Positions 7,735 through 17,065 of a stretch of DNA of 64,000 bases are shown here, piece after piece (within the stretch, counting starts at the first letter, position 1; each line of letters starts with the position of its first letter). The position numbers and the translations under genes were made by a program. The stretch lies in contig JADJVH010000012.1 of the NCBI GenBank assembly GCA_016716665.1, forward strand, positions 62,001 through 126,000. The letters run 5' to 3'. The stretch comes from Candidatus Opimibacter iunctus (lineage in GTDB: Bacteria > Bacteroidota > Bacteroidia > Chitinophagales > Saprospiraceae). The notes beneath the pieces were generated by a model. It ran no database searches. It worked only from the letters and a program-made list of their open reading frames with translations, and had not been told where the DNA came from.

Positions 7735-9393
7735 ATGAACAAGATATTTCTGTGTCGCCTCTTTGTCTCTGCCATTGGCATCTTCTGCCTGGTGGCCTGG
7801 ACCAATCCGGTACCGGAGATGTTAGTCACATCCAATCTGGATGACCAGGAAGAAATCATAAGGGAGCGGATTCCAACCGCGGTATCCATAGTCAATCCGG
7901 TATACAACCCTGCCGTCCGGTCTTACCTTGATACCTATATCTATCGCAGGCCTCAGCAGACAGCTTGTATGCTCGGCTGGGCGGCAGTCTATTTTCCGAT
8001 GTTTGAAAAGGCATTGGCTGAAGAAGGACTGCCTACCGATCTCAAATACCTCTCTATTGTAGAATCAGCACTCAATCCAGCCGCCATCTCCAGGTCAGGC
8101 GCAGGAGGATTGTGGCAGTTTATGAAACCAACCGCCAAAGAATGCGGCTTGAAGATCAGCTCATATGTCGATGAGCGTATGGATCCGACCAAATCAACAA
8201 AGGCAGCAGCCCACTATCTCAAGCAACTCTATAGCATGTTTGGCAACTGGGAACTCGTCATGGCTGCTTATAATGCAGGCCCCGGGCGTGTCAAATCAGC
8301 TGTTAAGAGAGCAGGATCATCTGACTACTGGAAAATAGCCCGTTTCCTTCCTGAAGAGACCCGCAGTTATGTGCCTGGTTTTATCGCTGCCAGCTACCTC
8401 ATGAATTTCCATGATGCCCACAATATCATCCCGGTATATCCGGAAGAGTATATGGGTGAACTGACTACCGTGACTATCTATGATGGGATGTCGATCCCGG
8501 AACTGGCCAAGCGTTCAGGCATGACGATTGAGATGGTCAAGATATTGAACCCTTCCTTTGTGCGCAATTATATTCCAGCTTGTGCCGGAGGGCATAGTAT
8601 TGTTTTGCCTTTCGCTTCAGCCGAGCTTTTCAATTCAAACCGCACCATGGAACTTCCTAAAATGGAAGAGACAGCTGATGTGGCAACTTCCAGCGTGACT
8701 GTAGGCGGCATTACTTACAAGATCACAACCACATCCAAAGAACATATCGTTCGGTCAGGAGACAACCTTTCGACCATTGCTGAAAGGAATCACTGCACTG
8801 TACGCGAATTGATGGCATGGAATGGCTTACGTGACAGCCGCCTATCCATCGGGCAGCGCCTGGAAATCCGCTATACCATCAAGGAAATGATGCCAGCTAT
8901 CGTGGAGGCTATCCAGCCGGCCCTTCCAGTAAGGAATGACCAGTCCCTTAATGCCCTGGCCTCCCTTTCGATGGAGTACTTCCCTGTAGAATACAACACC
9001 CCTGAAGTGCAGTTTGACATCTACCCTGTCGTCAAGCAACAATGCACCAATACCCTGGTCCTCCAACGCCGCCAGAGTGTCTCAGCTATCAGCTATCAGA
9101 AAAAGCTTCCAGCTACCAGCTTCCAGAGTATTCACTCTGCTCTCGTTCCTTTGGTCGCCGAAGCCTTTGAAATGGAATTATATTCCATTCAAAGTGCGAA
9201 GGAGACTCACGTTCTCACGTTTCCGTGCGCCCGGCCCCACTCCCATCTCTCCGCTCCGTGGTCTCACGTTCTCACGATCTCACGGACCCCACACTCCCAC
9301 TCCCATGGCCTCTTACTTTCTTACAATCTAACTCTCTCACAATTTCCTGAGTTCCCGGTCAGAAGTGCCCCGCACTTCACCGCAGAGTCTTAA
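7735..9393 (+). CDS. MltD-like lytic transglycosylase with LysM, repeat-extended C-terminus
   Basis: The N-terminus has a signal or anchor segment. A soluble lytic transglycosylase domain spans about residues 80-230, with catalytic Glu in SIVESALNPAA, then GGLWQFM and AAYNAGPGRV. A degenerate LysM follows at about 240-290 and a clear one at about 335-380 (VRSGDNLSTIAERNHCTV). The enzyme cleaves glycan strands to anhydro-muropeptides. ATG at 7735 is preferred over TTG at 7723. From about residue 450 (base 9083) to the end the codons come from a dispersed intergenic repeat (copy B), giving a low-complexity tail rich in Ser, His, Pro and Leu with no family resemblance. The native end was probably near residue 450. 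Confidence 0.85.
   Translation: MNKIFLCRLFVSAIGIFCLVAWTNPVPEMLVTSNLDDQEEIIRERIPTAVSIVNPVYNPAVRSYLDTYIYRRPQQTACMLGWAAVYFPMFEKALAEEGLPTDLKYLSIVESALNPAAISRSGAGGLWQFMKPTAKECGLKISSYVDERMDPTKSTKAAAHYLKQLYSMFGNWELVMAAYNAGPGRVKSAVKRAGSSDYWKIARFLPEETRSYVPGFIAASYLMNFHDAHNIIPVYPEEYMGELTTVTIYDGMSIPELAKRSGMTIEMVKILNPSFVRNYIPACAGGHSIVLPFASAELFNSNRTMELPKMEETADVATSSVTVGGITYKITTTSKEHIVRSGDNLSTIAERNHCTVRELMAWNGLRDSRLSIGQRLEIRYTIKEMMPAIVEAIQPALPVRNDQSLNALASLSMEYFPVEYNTPEVQFDIYPVVKQQCTNTLVLQRRQSVSAISYQKKLPATSFQSIHSALVPLVAEAFEMELYSIQSAKETHVLTFPCARPHSHLSAPWSHVLTISRTPHSHSHGLLLSYNLTLSQFPEFPVRSAPHFTAES
9083..9340. repeat. Dispersed long repeat, copy B (inverted)
   Basis: Reverse-complement copy of 4797-5010. Positions 9144-9203 are identical over 60 bases to the complement of 4819-4878. 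The flanks hold AGCTATC/AGCTACC word arrays (9083-9126) and TCTCACGT arrays (about 9207-9222 and 9262-9285). It lies entirely within the 3' part of the lytic transglycosylase reading frame. Confidence 0.88.
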
Positions 9394-9398
9394 CTTTG
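9391..9398 (+). promoter_or_regulatory. Possible -7 box TAACTTTG before thrS
   Basis: TAACTTTG fits TAnnTTTG but ends only five bases before the thrS ATG at 9403. If used, the transcript would be nearly leaderless. It overlaps the stop codon of the upstream gene (TAA 9391-9393), so a chance match is possible. Confidence 0.25.
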
Positions 9399-9402
9399 CA
9401 GG

Positions 9403-11331
9403 ATGATACACATTACACTACCTGATGGTTCGATCAGGGAATACGCGGAAGGGACTTCTTCCATGGACATCGCCAAATCCATCAGCGAAGGACTGGCGCG
9501 CAACGTATTGGCAGCCAAAGTCAACGGAGAGATATGGGATGCTTCACGCCCGATCAATACCGATGCGACCCTCCAGCTATTGACCTGGAATGATGAGGGC
9601 GGGAAATATGCCTTCTGGCACAGTTCTGCCCACCTGATGGCAGAAGCCCTGGAAGCGATCTATCCAGGAGTGAAATTTGGGATCGGACCTCCGATCGAAA
9701 ACGGGTACTATTATGATGTAGACCTGGGTGATCGCGCATTGACCCCTGACGAACTCCCGGCGATCGAAGCCAAGATGCTTGAACTGGCGCGACTCAAGAA
9801 TGAATATGTCCGCAAGAATGTGTCCAAGGCAGATGCCATCGAATACTTTACCGGTAAAGGCGATGAATATAAAATCGAATTGCTGCAGGATCTGACCGAC
9901 GGTGAAATCACCTTCTACCAGCAAGGCAATTTCGTAGACCTCTGCCGTGGCCCTCACATTCCGAATACAGAAAAAATCAAGGCGGTCAAGCTGACCAATA
10001 TCGCAGGTGCATACTGGCGTGGTGATGAAAAACGCAAGATGCTCACCCGTATCTATGGCATTACCTTCCCTCAACAAAAAGAACTCACCGAGTACCTGGT
10101 GATGCTCGAGGAAGCGAAAAAACGTGATCACAGGAAACTGGGCGCGGAGCTCGAATTATTTACTTTCTCAGAACGAGTGGGTGCCGGCCTACCATTATGG
10201 TTGCCAAAAGGCACCATAGTAAGGAACCGTCTGCAAAATTTCCTGCGCAAAGAACAAGCAAAGAGAGGCTACCAGGAAGTGATGACGCCACATATTGGAA
10301 AGAAAGAATTGTATGTGACTTCAGGCCACTATGAAAAGTATGGCGCGGATAGCTTCCAGCCTATTCATACGCCAAAAGAAGGTGAGGAGTTTCTATTGAA
10401 ACCTATGAATTGTCCTCACCACTGTGAAATCTACGGACACAAGCCGCATTCCTATAAAGAACTTCCTATCCGCATTGCAGAATTTGGTACCGTGTACAGG
10501 TATGAGCAAAGTGGTGAGTTACATGGACTTTCGCGGGTTCGGGGATTTACACAAGATGATGCGCATATCTTTTGCACACCGGACCAAGTGCAGGAGGAAT
10601 TTTTGAATGTACTTGAATTGACAAAACTGGTACTGTCCAAAGCCGGATTTGAAAAATTTACAGCACAAATCTCCCTGCGGGATCTGAGTAAGCCAGAAAA
10701 ATATCTGGGCGATCCTGCCACTTTTGCAAGAGCAGAACAGGATATCATCGATGCTGTTGCTAAAGCTGGCCTCGAAGCCGTGCAGGTGCCTGGAGAAGCT
10801 GCCTTTTATGGCCCAAAGCTTGATTTTATGATCAAGGATGCGATCGGACGCACCTGGCAGTTGGGAACGATCCAAGTCGATTACAATCTTCCTGAACGAT
10901 TCCAGTTGGAGTACATTGGTGCCGACAATCAGACACATCGCCCGGTCATGATCCACCGTGCACCTTTCGGCAGTATGGAACGCTTTATCAGTATCCTGAT
11001 TGAAAACACTACCGGTAAGCTTCCATTGTGGCTGGCCCCTGATCAGTTTGCCGTACTTCCAATCGGTGAAGGGCATATTGAATACTGCAAGAAAGTGCTC
11101 GCCCAACTCGAAGAAGCTGGACTATCAGGCTATATCGATGACAGAAATGAAACAATCGGCCGAAAGATCCGTGATACAGAATTGAAGAAGGTTCCTTATA
11201 TGCTCATCGCCGGTGACAAGGAGATGGAAGATGGCGTTGTTGCATTGCGCAGGCAAGGTGAAGGAGATAAGGGAGCTGTTTCTGTTGCTGATTTTGCAAA
11301 GCAGTTGTTGGCGGAGATTGAAGGGAATTGA
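9403..11331 (+). CDS. thrS: Threonyl-tRNA synthetase
   Basis: This 642-residue protein has the complete ThrRS layout. The TGS domain covers residues 1-62. The editing domain runs from about 70 to 235, with HSSAHLMAEAL and the later CRGPHIP zinc/editing site. The class II catalytic core runs from about 245 to 535, with motif 2 in TVYRYEQSGELHGLSRVRG, zinc Cys in MNCPHHCEIY and motif 3 in HRAPFGSMERF. The anticodon-binding domain closes the protein. It charges tRNA-Thr. Length and motifs are normal. It is the only aminoacyl-tRNA synthetase in the window. infC, rpmI and rplT, which often follow thrS, are absent here. Confidence 0.98.
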   Translation: MIHITLPDGSIREYAEGTSSMDIAKSISEGLARNVLAAKVNGEIWDASRPINTDATLQLLTWNDEGGKYAFWHSSAHLMAEALEAIYPGVKFGIGPPIENGYYYDVDLGDRALTPDELPAIEAKMLELARLKNEYVRKNVSKADAIEYFTGKGDEYKIELLQDLTDGEITFYQQGNFVDLCRGPHIPNTEKIKAVKLTNIAGAYWRGDEKRKMLTRIYGITFPQQKELTEYLVMLEEAKKRDHRKLGAELELFTFSERVGAGLPLWLPKGTIVRNRLQNFLRKEQAKRGYQEVMTPHIGKKELYVTSGHYEKYGADSFQPIHTPKEGEEFLLKPMNCPHHCEIYGHKPHSYKELPIRIAEFGTVYRYEQSGELHGLSRVRGFTQDDAHIFCTPDQVQEEFLNVLELTKLVLSKAGFEKFTAQISLRDLSKPEKYLGDPATFARAEQDIIDAVAKAGLEAVQVPGEAAFYGPKLDFMIKDAIGRTWQLGTIQVDYNLPERFQLEYIGADNQTHRPVMIHRAPFGSMERFISILIENTTGKLPLWLAPDQFAVLPIGEGHIEYCKKVLAQLEEAGLSGYIDDRNETIGRKIRDTELKKVPYMLIAGDKEMEDGVVALRRQGEGDKGAVSVADFAKQLLAEIEGN

Positions 11332-11637
11332 ATTCGGAATAGCGAATAATGAACAAGGAATGTAGAAGGAACCGTCTGCTTATCGACAGGCATTCATTCG
11401 ATATCCATAAATTCGGCTTATCTCAGTCAAGACATCAAGGTAGAAATTAATTATTGCCCCTGGCTTTAGCCAGGGGTCATGTAAAGTCCTGAAAGCGGCT
11501 TTAGCCAAAACGAAAAAATCAGGTTTTGGTCGCCAGGAATTTCTTACCTTTCTTCACCTCTACAGATTTAATCTTTTAACAATGACCAGACAGGACGGGC
11601 CGAGAGACCCCGCCATGCCTGCACTAAACCGAACATC
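11332..11637. repeat. Gene-free gap with word repeats and a REP-like palindrome
   Basis: Begins with words of the type GAATAGCGAATAATGAACAAG (11333-11371). 11457-11476 is the hairpin CCCCTGGC-TTTA-GCCAGGGG, and 11496-11506 repeats half of it as GCGGCTTTAGCC. GGCTTTAGCC hairpins resemble REP palindromes spread by Y1 transposases. No gene is visible. A near-consensus box TACCTTTC near 11548 could be part of the promoter for the next gene. Confidence 0.5.
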
Positions 11638-13770
11638 ATGGGCAAGCTCTACACTCTCCTTCTATTCCTGCTCCCGGTAAGTTTTCTCCGCAGTCAGGAT
11701 CCATGCGCATCACTCAACTACCACGCTTTCAAGGCAGAAAGCTTCCAGGGTACCTATACCGACCTGGGTGATCTGGGCACAGCTCTGGATGTGAGCAATC
11801 TCGATGATGGTATTGCTGATCCCCAGGAGATTGGATTTGAGTTTGTATACCACTGCCAGCCATTTACCCAATTCATACTCAACACAAATGGCTTTATCAA
11901 GCTTGGGGCTGAAACCACCCCTAAAACAAGCCTGTTTTTCTCCAATGCGCATGACATGGATTTTCAACTCAAGCTCTATGAAACATCCAATGTGATAGAG
12001 TTTGTCTACGGCGAATGGGGTGCTTCCAACAATCCATCCAATTATAAAACCGCAGCCTGCGGACTCAAAGGGACCAGCAATGCAGACGACCAATTGCTTG
12101 TCGTGGTCAAGAGTTCGGCTGCGCACTGGGATAACGTCACCTTTCACAATGGCAACTATGCCCCTAACGAATCCTTCAATTTCGGAAACCCACCGGATCG
12201 TCCAAAACCTAAACCCGGCGTAACGTATCGCTTTACACCCACCTATCACCACGATCTTTCTATCCGTGAAGTTTATGCACTTGGAGATGCATCGTCCTAT
12301 TACTCCTCACCCCAGACGATATCAGCGACTATCCAAAACAAAGGATTTGATCTGCAATATGATATCCCCGTGATTCTTGAAGTCACAGGGGCAAACAACT
12401 ATATCGATACACAATACATTTCCGCTTTGTCCTTTACAGATCAAACCCTGGTCAGCTTTCCGGGATATGCGCCTACAGGAAATGGTCAATCTAATATTAA
12501 AATATATGTTGGTGATGATGATGGACACGATGACAACAGTGTCAACATGACACAAGAGGTGAATGACCTGGATCTGAATTATGCTACCACAGATCAGGCA
12601 TCACGAGGATATGGATTCCTGTCCGGGGTACAAGGCATCTACTACAACAAATATCCGGTGCATGGTTCAGCCACGGTGAATGCTGTAAACGTATATATTG
12701 CTGATGACCCGGTTGCTGTCGGGAAGACAGTTTTTGGCGCAGTATTAAATGATGCCGGTGCACTTGTGGCCCGCTCAGACAATTATGTCATTGCCGAAGG
12801 GGATCTTGGGACCTGGGTTCCGTTTGCGTTTGCAACGGCTCCAGTGATAGAAAACAGCAGCTTTTATGCGGGCTTTGGCATGACGTCAAGTCCGTTGCGG
12901 TACTCCCCACTTGGCGTGCAGGATGAAGTTCCTGCCCGGCCAGGAACGTATTATACCTCGCTGATCACAGGCAATGGATTGAAAGAAATGGACCTGTCGA
13001 CTTTTGCATATCGGTTTATGATCGGTGCATCACTCAATGGCACACAACCTGTTGCCGGACCTGCTACCGGAGATACTACAATATGTGCCTACGGAATTGC
13101 CAGCATCACCCTTGAGGAATACAGCGGCTTTATCACCTGGCAGACATCCCCTGATGGATTGGGGGACTGGCATGCAGTGCAGGACGGAAGCGGGCTGACC
13201 TCAGCTAATTATGCTACACCGGAATTGACCGCATCTGCCTATTATCGAGCAGCTGTATTTCAACCCGGTTCGGGTGTTGCCTACTCCAATGCAGTCTATG
13301 TAGAAGTCGTACCGCCAACGCCTTCGATCTCAGCCTCAGGAGATGCCCTGCAGTCGAGCAGCGAATTCGGCAACCAATGGTATAACCAGGATGGCTTGAT
13401 CCCCGGGGCTACAGGCAAGGATTATCTTGTCCTGACTCCCGGTACGTATTACGTAAAAGTGACTTCCGGTGAATGCGTTTCTGCACCATCCAATGAAGTA
13501 GAAATCATTACTGTCGCTACACATGATGTGGATCAGGATTCAAATTTTAAAATCTATCCTAATCCGGTGGGAGATGAATTGTATTTAGATTTGGGGGGGC
13601 TGACCGGGGCATCTCACTTTGAGATATTCAATTCACAAGGCCAATCCGTTCGTCAAGGTTTCGCTTTTCACAGGACTCCAATCAAGACCAATTGGATGTC
13701 CCCTGGCGTATACATCATCAGGCTTCAAATTGATTCAAATATTGAATTGCATAAACTAGTAAAAGAATAG
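11638..13770 (+). CDS. T9SS-exported modular surface protein
   Basis: This 710-residue protein has a signal peptide (MGKLYTLLLFLLPVSFLRSQ) and a C-terminal type IX sorting domain (KIYPNPVGDELYLDLGG ... GVYIIRLQ, last 80 residues). Between them lie a module containing CQPFTQFILNTNGFIKLG, a CARDB-like segment near residues 200-310 and an Ig-like segment near 475-570 (ITWQTSPDGLGDWHAV). The protein is collinear with the last 850 residues of the large T9SS protein at 21872, but lacks about 65 residues after the TNGFIKLG strand. It would be secreted across the outer membrane and either attached to LPS or released. No catalytic motif was seen, so an adhesive or structural role is likely. Confidence 0.8.
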   Translation: MGKLYTLLLFLLPVSFLRSQDPCASLNYHAFKAESFQGTYTDLGDLGTALDVSNLDDGIADPQEIGFEFVYHCQPFTQFILNTNGFIKLGAETTPKTSLFFSNAHDMDFQLKLYETSNVIEFVYGEWGASNNPSNYKTAACGLKGTSNADDQLLVVVKSSAAHWDNVTFHNGNYAPNESFNFGNPPDRPKPKPGVTYRFTPTYHHDLSIREVYALGDASSYYSSPQTISATIQNKGFDLQYDIPVILEVTGANNYIDTQYISALSFTDQTLVSFPGYAPTGNGQSNIKIYVGDDDGHDDNSVNMTQEVNDLDLNYATTDQASRGYGFLSGVQGIYYNKYPVHGSATVNAVNVYIADDPVAVGKTVFGAVLNDAGALVARSDNYVIAEGDLGTWVPFAFATAPVIENSSFYAGFGMTSSPLRYSPLGVQDEVPARPGTYYTSLITGNGLKEMDLSTFAYRFMIGASLNGTQPVAGPATGDTTICAYGIASITLEEYSGFITWQTSPDGLGDWHAVQDGSGLTSANYATPELTASAYYRAAVFQPGSGVAYSNAVYVEVVPPTPSISASGDALQSSSEFGNQWYNQDGLIPGATGKDYLVLTPGTYYVKVTSGECVSAPSNEVEIITVATHDVDQDSNFKIYPNPVGDELYLDLGGLTGASHFEIFNSQGQSVRQGFAFHRTPIKTNWMSPGVYIIRLQIDSNIELHKLVKE

Positions 13771-13790
13771 AAACAGCACACATATCGTAG

Positions 13791-13817
13791 AGGCCATAGC
13801 TTTTCTATGGCCTTTCT
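13791..13817 (+). terminator. Intrinsic terminator
   Basis: AGGCCATAG-CTTTT-CTATGGCCT followed by a T-rich stretch, 20 bases after the stop of the T9SS gene. Confidence 0.75.
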
Positions 13818-13864
13818 TGTCTTGGTTTACGCAATGACAGTAACCCCTCCTTAGATATCTATCC

Positions 13865-14509
13865 ATGATCAACCTCCTGCTCACCGATGACCATACCGTA
13901 GTCACCAAAGGCATCAAGTTGCTGCTTGAGGATGTGACGGATATCCAATGCACTGAGGAGGCGCGTAACGGACAGGAAGCGCTTGACCTGCTGGCCAAAA
14001 CCAAAGTGGATGTCATCCTCATGGATATCGAAATGCCGGTCATGGATGGCATACGTGCCACGGAACTCATCAGCCAGCAATACCCTGATATCAAGGTTGT
14101 CGCCATCAGTATCTACGCAGACTACCCGCATGTGCAGTCCATGATCAAGGCAGGGGCGAAAGGGTACCTGCTCAAGAATTGTGGTAAGCAGGAACTCGAA
14201 CAATGCATCCGCAAAGTATATGCCGGCGGCACCTTCTTCAGCGATGACCTTACTGAAACATTGCTGGCAGGCATGCAAGGAAAATTTGTTAAGAAGGAAG
14301 GTACTTCACAATTTCTCCCCAGCCTCTCACGACGCGAAAAAGAAATACTCAAGCATATCGTCGACGAAGCCACTACCTCTGAGATCGCCGAAAAGCTATT
14401 TATCTCCGTAGGTACCGTAGAAACCCATCGCCACAATATGATGAACAAGCTCGGCGTAAGGAATACTGCGGGGCTGGTGAGGGTGGCGATTACCCATGGC
14501 TTACTTTGA
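13865..14509 (+). CDS. LuxR/NarL-family response regulator
   Basis: The 214-residue protein has a receiver domain (residues 2-120) with acidic pair DD8-9, phospho-acceptor Asp54 in VILMDIEMPVMDG, and the conserved Lys in KGYLLKN. A LuxR-type helix-turn-helix follows at residues 150-212 (LSRREKEILKHI, SEIAEKLFISVGTVETHR). Phosphorylation should drive dimerisation and DNA binding. The gene precedes a matching histidine kinase by 318 bases of repeat-rich DNA, so the two are probably partners but perhaps not one tight operon. The stop codon TGA is also the start of the GAGCAAG repeat array. Confidence 0.93.
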   Translation: MINLLLTDDHTVVTKGIKLLLEDVTDIQCTEEARNGQEALDLLAKTKVDVILMDIEMPVMDGIRATELISQQYPDIKVVAISIYADYPHVQSMIKAGAKGYLLKNCGKQELEQCIRKVYAGGTFFSDDLTETLLAGMQGKFVKKEGTSQFLPSLSRREKEILKHIVDEATTSEIAEKLFISVGTVETHRHNMMNKLGVRNTAGLVRVAITHGLL

Positions 14510-14827
14510 GCAAGGAGCAGGGGGCAGGGGGCAGGGAGCAAGGAGCAAGGAGAAAACTTAATCAATCATCTCCTATTGACCCCGGGGTTGCGAAGCACAC
14601 AGGGGACAGAAATTGCCGAAAGCAATTTCGAAGGGGCTAAAAGCAGAGTGCAGTTGCCCAAGGCAAAACAAAAAAACTATTCACACGCACACACTTCACA
14701 CACACTTCACACAACCCTATGCCCTATGCTCACTGCCATTTAGGGAATTCCTACAGATTCCCAAATACAGGTTTTCCTTGAGGACACTTCAATATCTGCA
14801 CATTACATTTGATGATCATACCAAGCT
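14508..14827. repeat. Repeat-filled gap between regulator and kinase genes
   Basis: 14508-14553 is an array of GAGCAAG/GGGGGCA words that overlaps the upstream stop codon. 14609-14629 holds a hairpin GAAATTGC-CGAAA-GCAATTTC. 14681-14714 is an array of CACACTT words. 14749-14765 is a weak dyad GGGAATTCC/GATTCCC. No gene is visible. Any kinase promoter must lie near the 3' end. Confidence 0.7.
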
Positions 14828-16756
14828 ATGCCACGAATTACCCTACTATACTTCTGCTGGATTTTTTGGTTACCCATCAGTATCGTCGCACAAGATGATG
14901 TGTCTGATCAGAACAAACCTCTGCAGGCCCTCCTTGACTCCTCAGACTTCTATGCCCTCAAAGATCCTGCACGCGCGCTCGAACTAGCCACGCAAATTCT
15001 GGCTCAATACCCGCGTAAGGGAAATGAAACATATCATATCGAGGCTATGCTCAATGCAGCCAACAGCGAGAAGATGCGCTCTGGAAAACAGGAAGCACTT
15101 TCCTACACGCGCCAGGCCATCACCCTGAGCCAGCAAATCCAAAACCAGGAATTGCTGATGCGGTCTTACTTTATGAAAGCCTCCGTCTTCGGGCAGGACG
15201 ATGACAAGGACTCTTCCATGGTCGCTTACCAGCAAGTCATCGATCTCTACCAGGATGGTATGGATAACTATTTTATCTCTTCCGCCTACACCAATATAGG
15301 CCTGGTCTATAACAGCATCGGCAATTATTCAAAGGCAGAAGAATATTTACTCAAGGGCTATCAAATCACCACCGGGGATGAGTATGCAAAAATCTTTGCG
15401 CTTGCCTCCGTGATCTCCTTTTATGTGGCCCGTGACAATCCCAGGTATCTCCCCTATCTCGATACCATGGCTATGTCAGATTTTTACAAGAAGGCATCTG
15501 CAGCATCCTTCATGGCTCACTTCGATTCTTTCCTCCTGCTCGATGAAGCAACGGATGCTGAAAAATTAAAAACACTCCGCGAGGTCTATACCCATAGTAA
15601 GGCCAATAGCTCGCTGGTCAACCAGGTCGGTTTTGGTATGAAACTCTATGCCCAGCTTGACCAGATGCATCTCTACCAGGATGCATATCGCTTACTCCTC
15701 GAACTCCTTCAAAAAGCAAAAGAATCACAAAACGGTGTCCATCTCGCGGGAGTCACAAGAGCGCTCTATGAAAACAGTAAATCACGAGGTGACCTCACCG
15801 GAGCGTTGCAATACCTCGAACGCCATAGTGAAATCAGGGATAGCCTGCTGTCCGATGAAAATACAAATCGCATATCCGAACTCAATATCAAATTTGAAAC
15901 CGCGCAAAAGGACCATGAAATCGAGCAACAAAAAATCAAGCTCGAACAGGAACGCCGGGACCGGAATTTCTTTATCCTGCTGGCCCTGATGCTGTTTGCC
16001 ATGGCCATCATCACCTTTATCTATTTCAGAAACCGTGCCCGCTCGACCCAGCGCATCGCGGAGCAACAAAAGGTAATTCACCGCCAGGAAACCGAGCAGA
16101 TGCAAAAAGAAAAAGAGGTGGCTGAACTGACAGCTACGCTTGAATCACAGGAAAAAGAACGTAACCGGATAGCCAGGGATCTTCATGACGGACTGGGTAG
16201 CATGATGAGCGGGATTTCCTCCCAGATCGAATACCTCAGAGCACAGCCGGCCGTCGAACAAGTCAGCCAGCCTTATCTTGCCCAATTGAAGGATATGGTC
16301 AAGGATGCCACTTCCGAATTGCGCCGCACCTCCTATGAACTCATGCCTGCCAAACTCCTCAGGCAAGGCCTGGAACCTGCGATACGTGACCTCTGCCTAA
16401 ACCTCCTCGTCAAGAATGGCATCGAGCCATCTCTCGAAATCAGTGCAGATCTCATCTCGCTCCATCCTGAAGAGCAACTCACCCTGTACCGCATCATCCA
16501 GGAACTCCTCAACAATATCGTCAGGCATGCGGAAGCCAGGCATGTCCTCATCCAGTTTACCCGCTTTGATGGTGAGCTTTCCCTCGTCATAGAAGATGAC
16601 GGCCAGGGCTTTGATGTCGCCACTAAAAAACTGGACGGAGGCCTGGGCCTGGGCAGTCTCGGATCCAGGGTCAATCTCCTCAAGGGCTTCCTTGATATCG
16701 CCTCTACCCCAGGGGAGGGTACGACCGTGACGGTCAATTTCAATGTAAGACAGTAA
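14828..16756 (+). CDS. TPR-containing sensor histidine kinase (HisKA_3 type)
   Basis: The 642-residue protein begins with a signal peptide or anchor, followed by a helical tetratricopeptide region (about 35-300) and a coiled coil. One membrane helix lies near residues 378-397 (FFILLALMLFAMAIITF), followed by a second coiled coil. The HisKA_3 phospho-acceptor is in IARDLHDGLGSMMSG near 447, and the ATPase has N-box LLNNIVRHAEARH near 555 and G-boxes DDGQGFD and GGLGLGSLGSR. This is the NarL-type kinase architecture common in Bacteroidota, with periplasmic TPRs sensing an unknown ligand. The likely partner is the regulator just upstream. The final codons VRQ-stop are written by the first GTAAGACAGTAA unit of a repeat array. 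Confidence 0.92.
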   Translation: MPRITLLYFCWIFWLPISIVAQDDVSDQNKPLQALLDSSDFYALKDPARALELATQILAQYPRKGNETYHIEAMLNAANSEKMRSGKQEALSYTRQAITLSQQIQNQELLMRSYFMKASVFGQDDDKDSSMVAYQQVIDLYQDGMDNYFISSAYTNIGLVYNSIGNYSKAEEYLLKGYQITTGDEYAKIFALASVISFYVARDNPRYLPYLDTMAMSDFYKKASAASFMAHFDSFLLLDEATDAEKLKTLREVYTHSKANSSLVNQVGFGMKLYAQLDQMHLYQDAYRLLLELLQKAKESQNGVHLAGVTRALYENSKSRGDLTGALQYLERHSEIRDSLLSDENTNRISELNIKFETAQKDHEIEQQKIKLEQERRDRNFFILLALMLFAMAIITFIYFRNRARSTQRIAEQQKVIHRQETEQMQKEKEVAELTATLESQEKERNRIARDLHDGLGSMMSGISSQIEYLRAQPAVEQVSQPYLAQLKDMVKDATSELRRTSYELMPAKLLRQGLEPAIRDLCLNLLVKNGIEPSLEISADLISLHPEEQLTLYRIIQELLNNIVRHAEARHVLIQFTRFDGELSLVIEDDGQGFDVATKKLDGGLGLGSLGSRVNLLKGFLDIASTPGEGTTVTVNFNVRQ

Positions 16757-17065
16757 GAAAGTAAGACAGTAAGAGGTGTGGGAACGTGAGAACGTGAGAA
16801 CGTGAGAGGTGTGAGATTTGGGTAGGTGTGCTCCTTGCTCCCTGCCCCTTGCTCCTTGCCCTGAGCCTCTTCAGCCTTGGTTGCTGAGCTGTAGCACATG
16901 GATGAGCGAAAGCAGGTCGAAGCATAGCCTCTTTCGCCTATAGGAAAACCTTGATTTTTCCATTTACAGGTTTGTCCAGAGGGATAGACTTCCTGCCAGC
17001 CTGACCTTTGGCATGATAAATCAACCCATCAAATCACATCTGCCAAACTCAAAAACATCGCTTTC
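16745..17065. repeat. Word arrays plus dispersed repeat after the kinase gene
   Basis: 16745-16816 is an array of GTAAGACA then AACGTGAG octamers that overlaps the kinase stop codon. 16830-16866 holds GCTCCTTG words, the complement of the GAGCAAG array at 14508. 16879-16923 (GGTTGCTGAGCTGTAGCACA...) is a second dispersed repeat also found at 54211-54255. The remaining 140 bases show no gene and presumably hold the promoter of the beta-helix protein. Confidence 0.75.
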
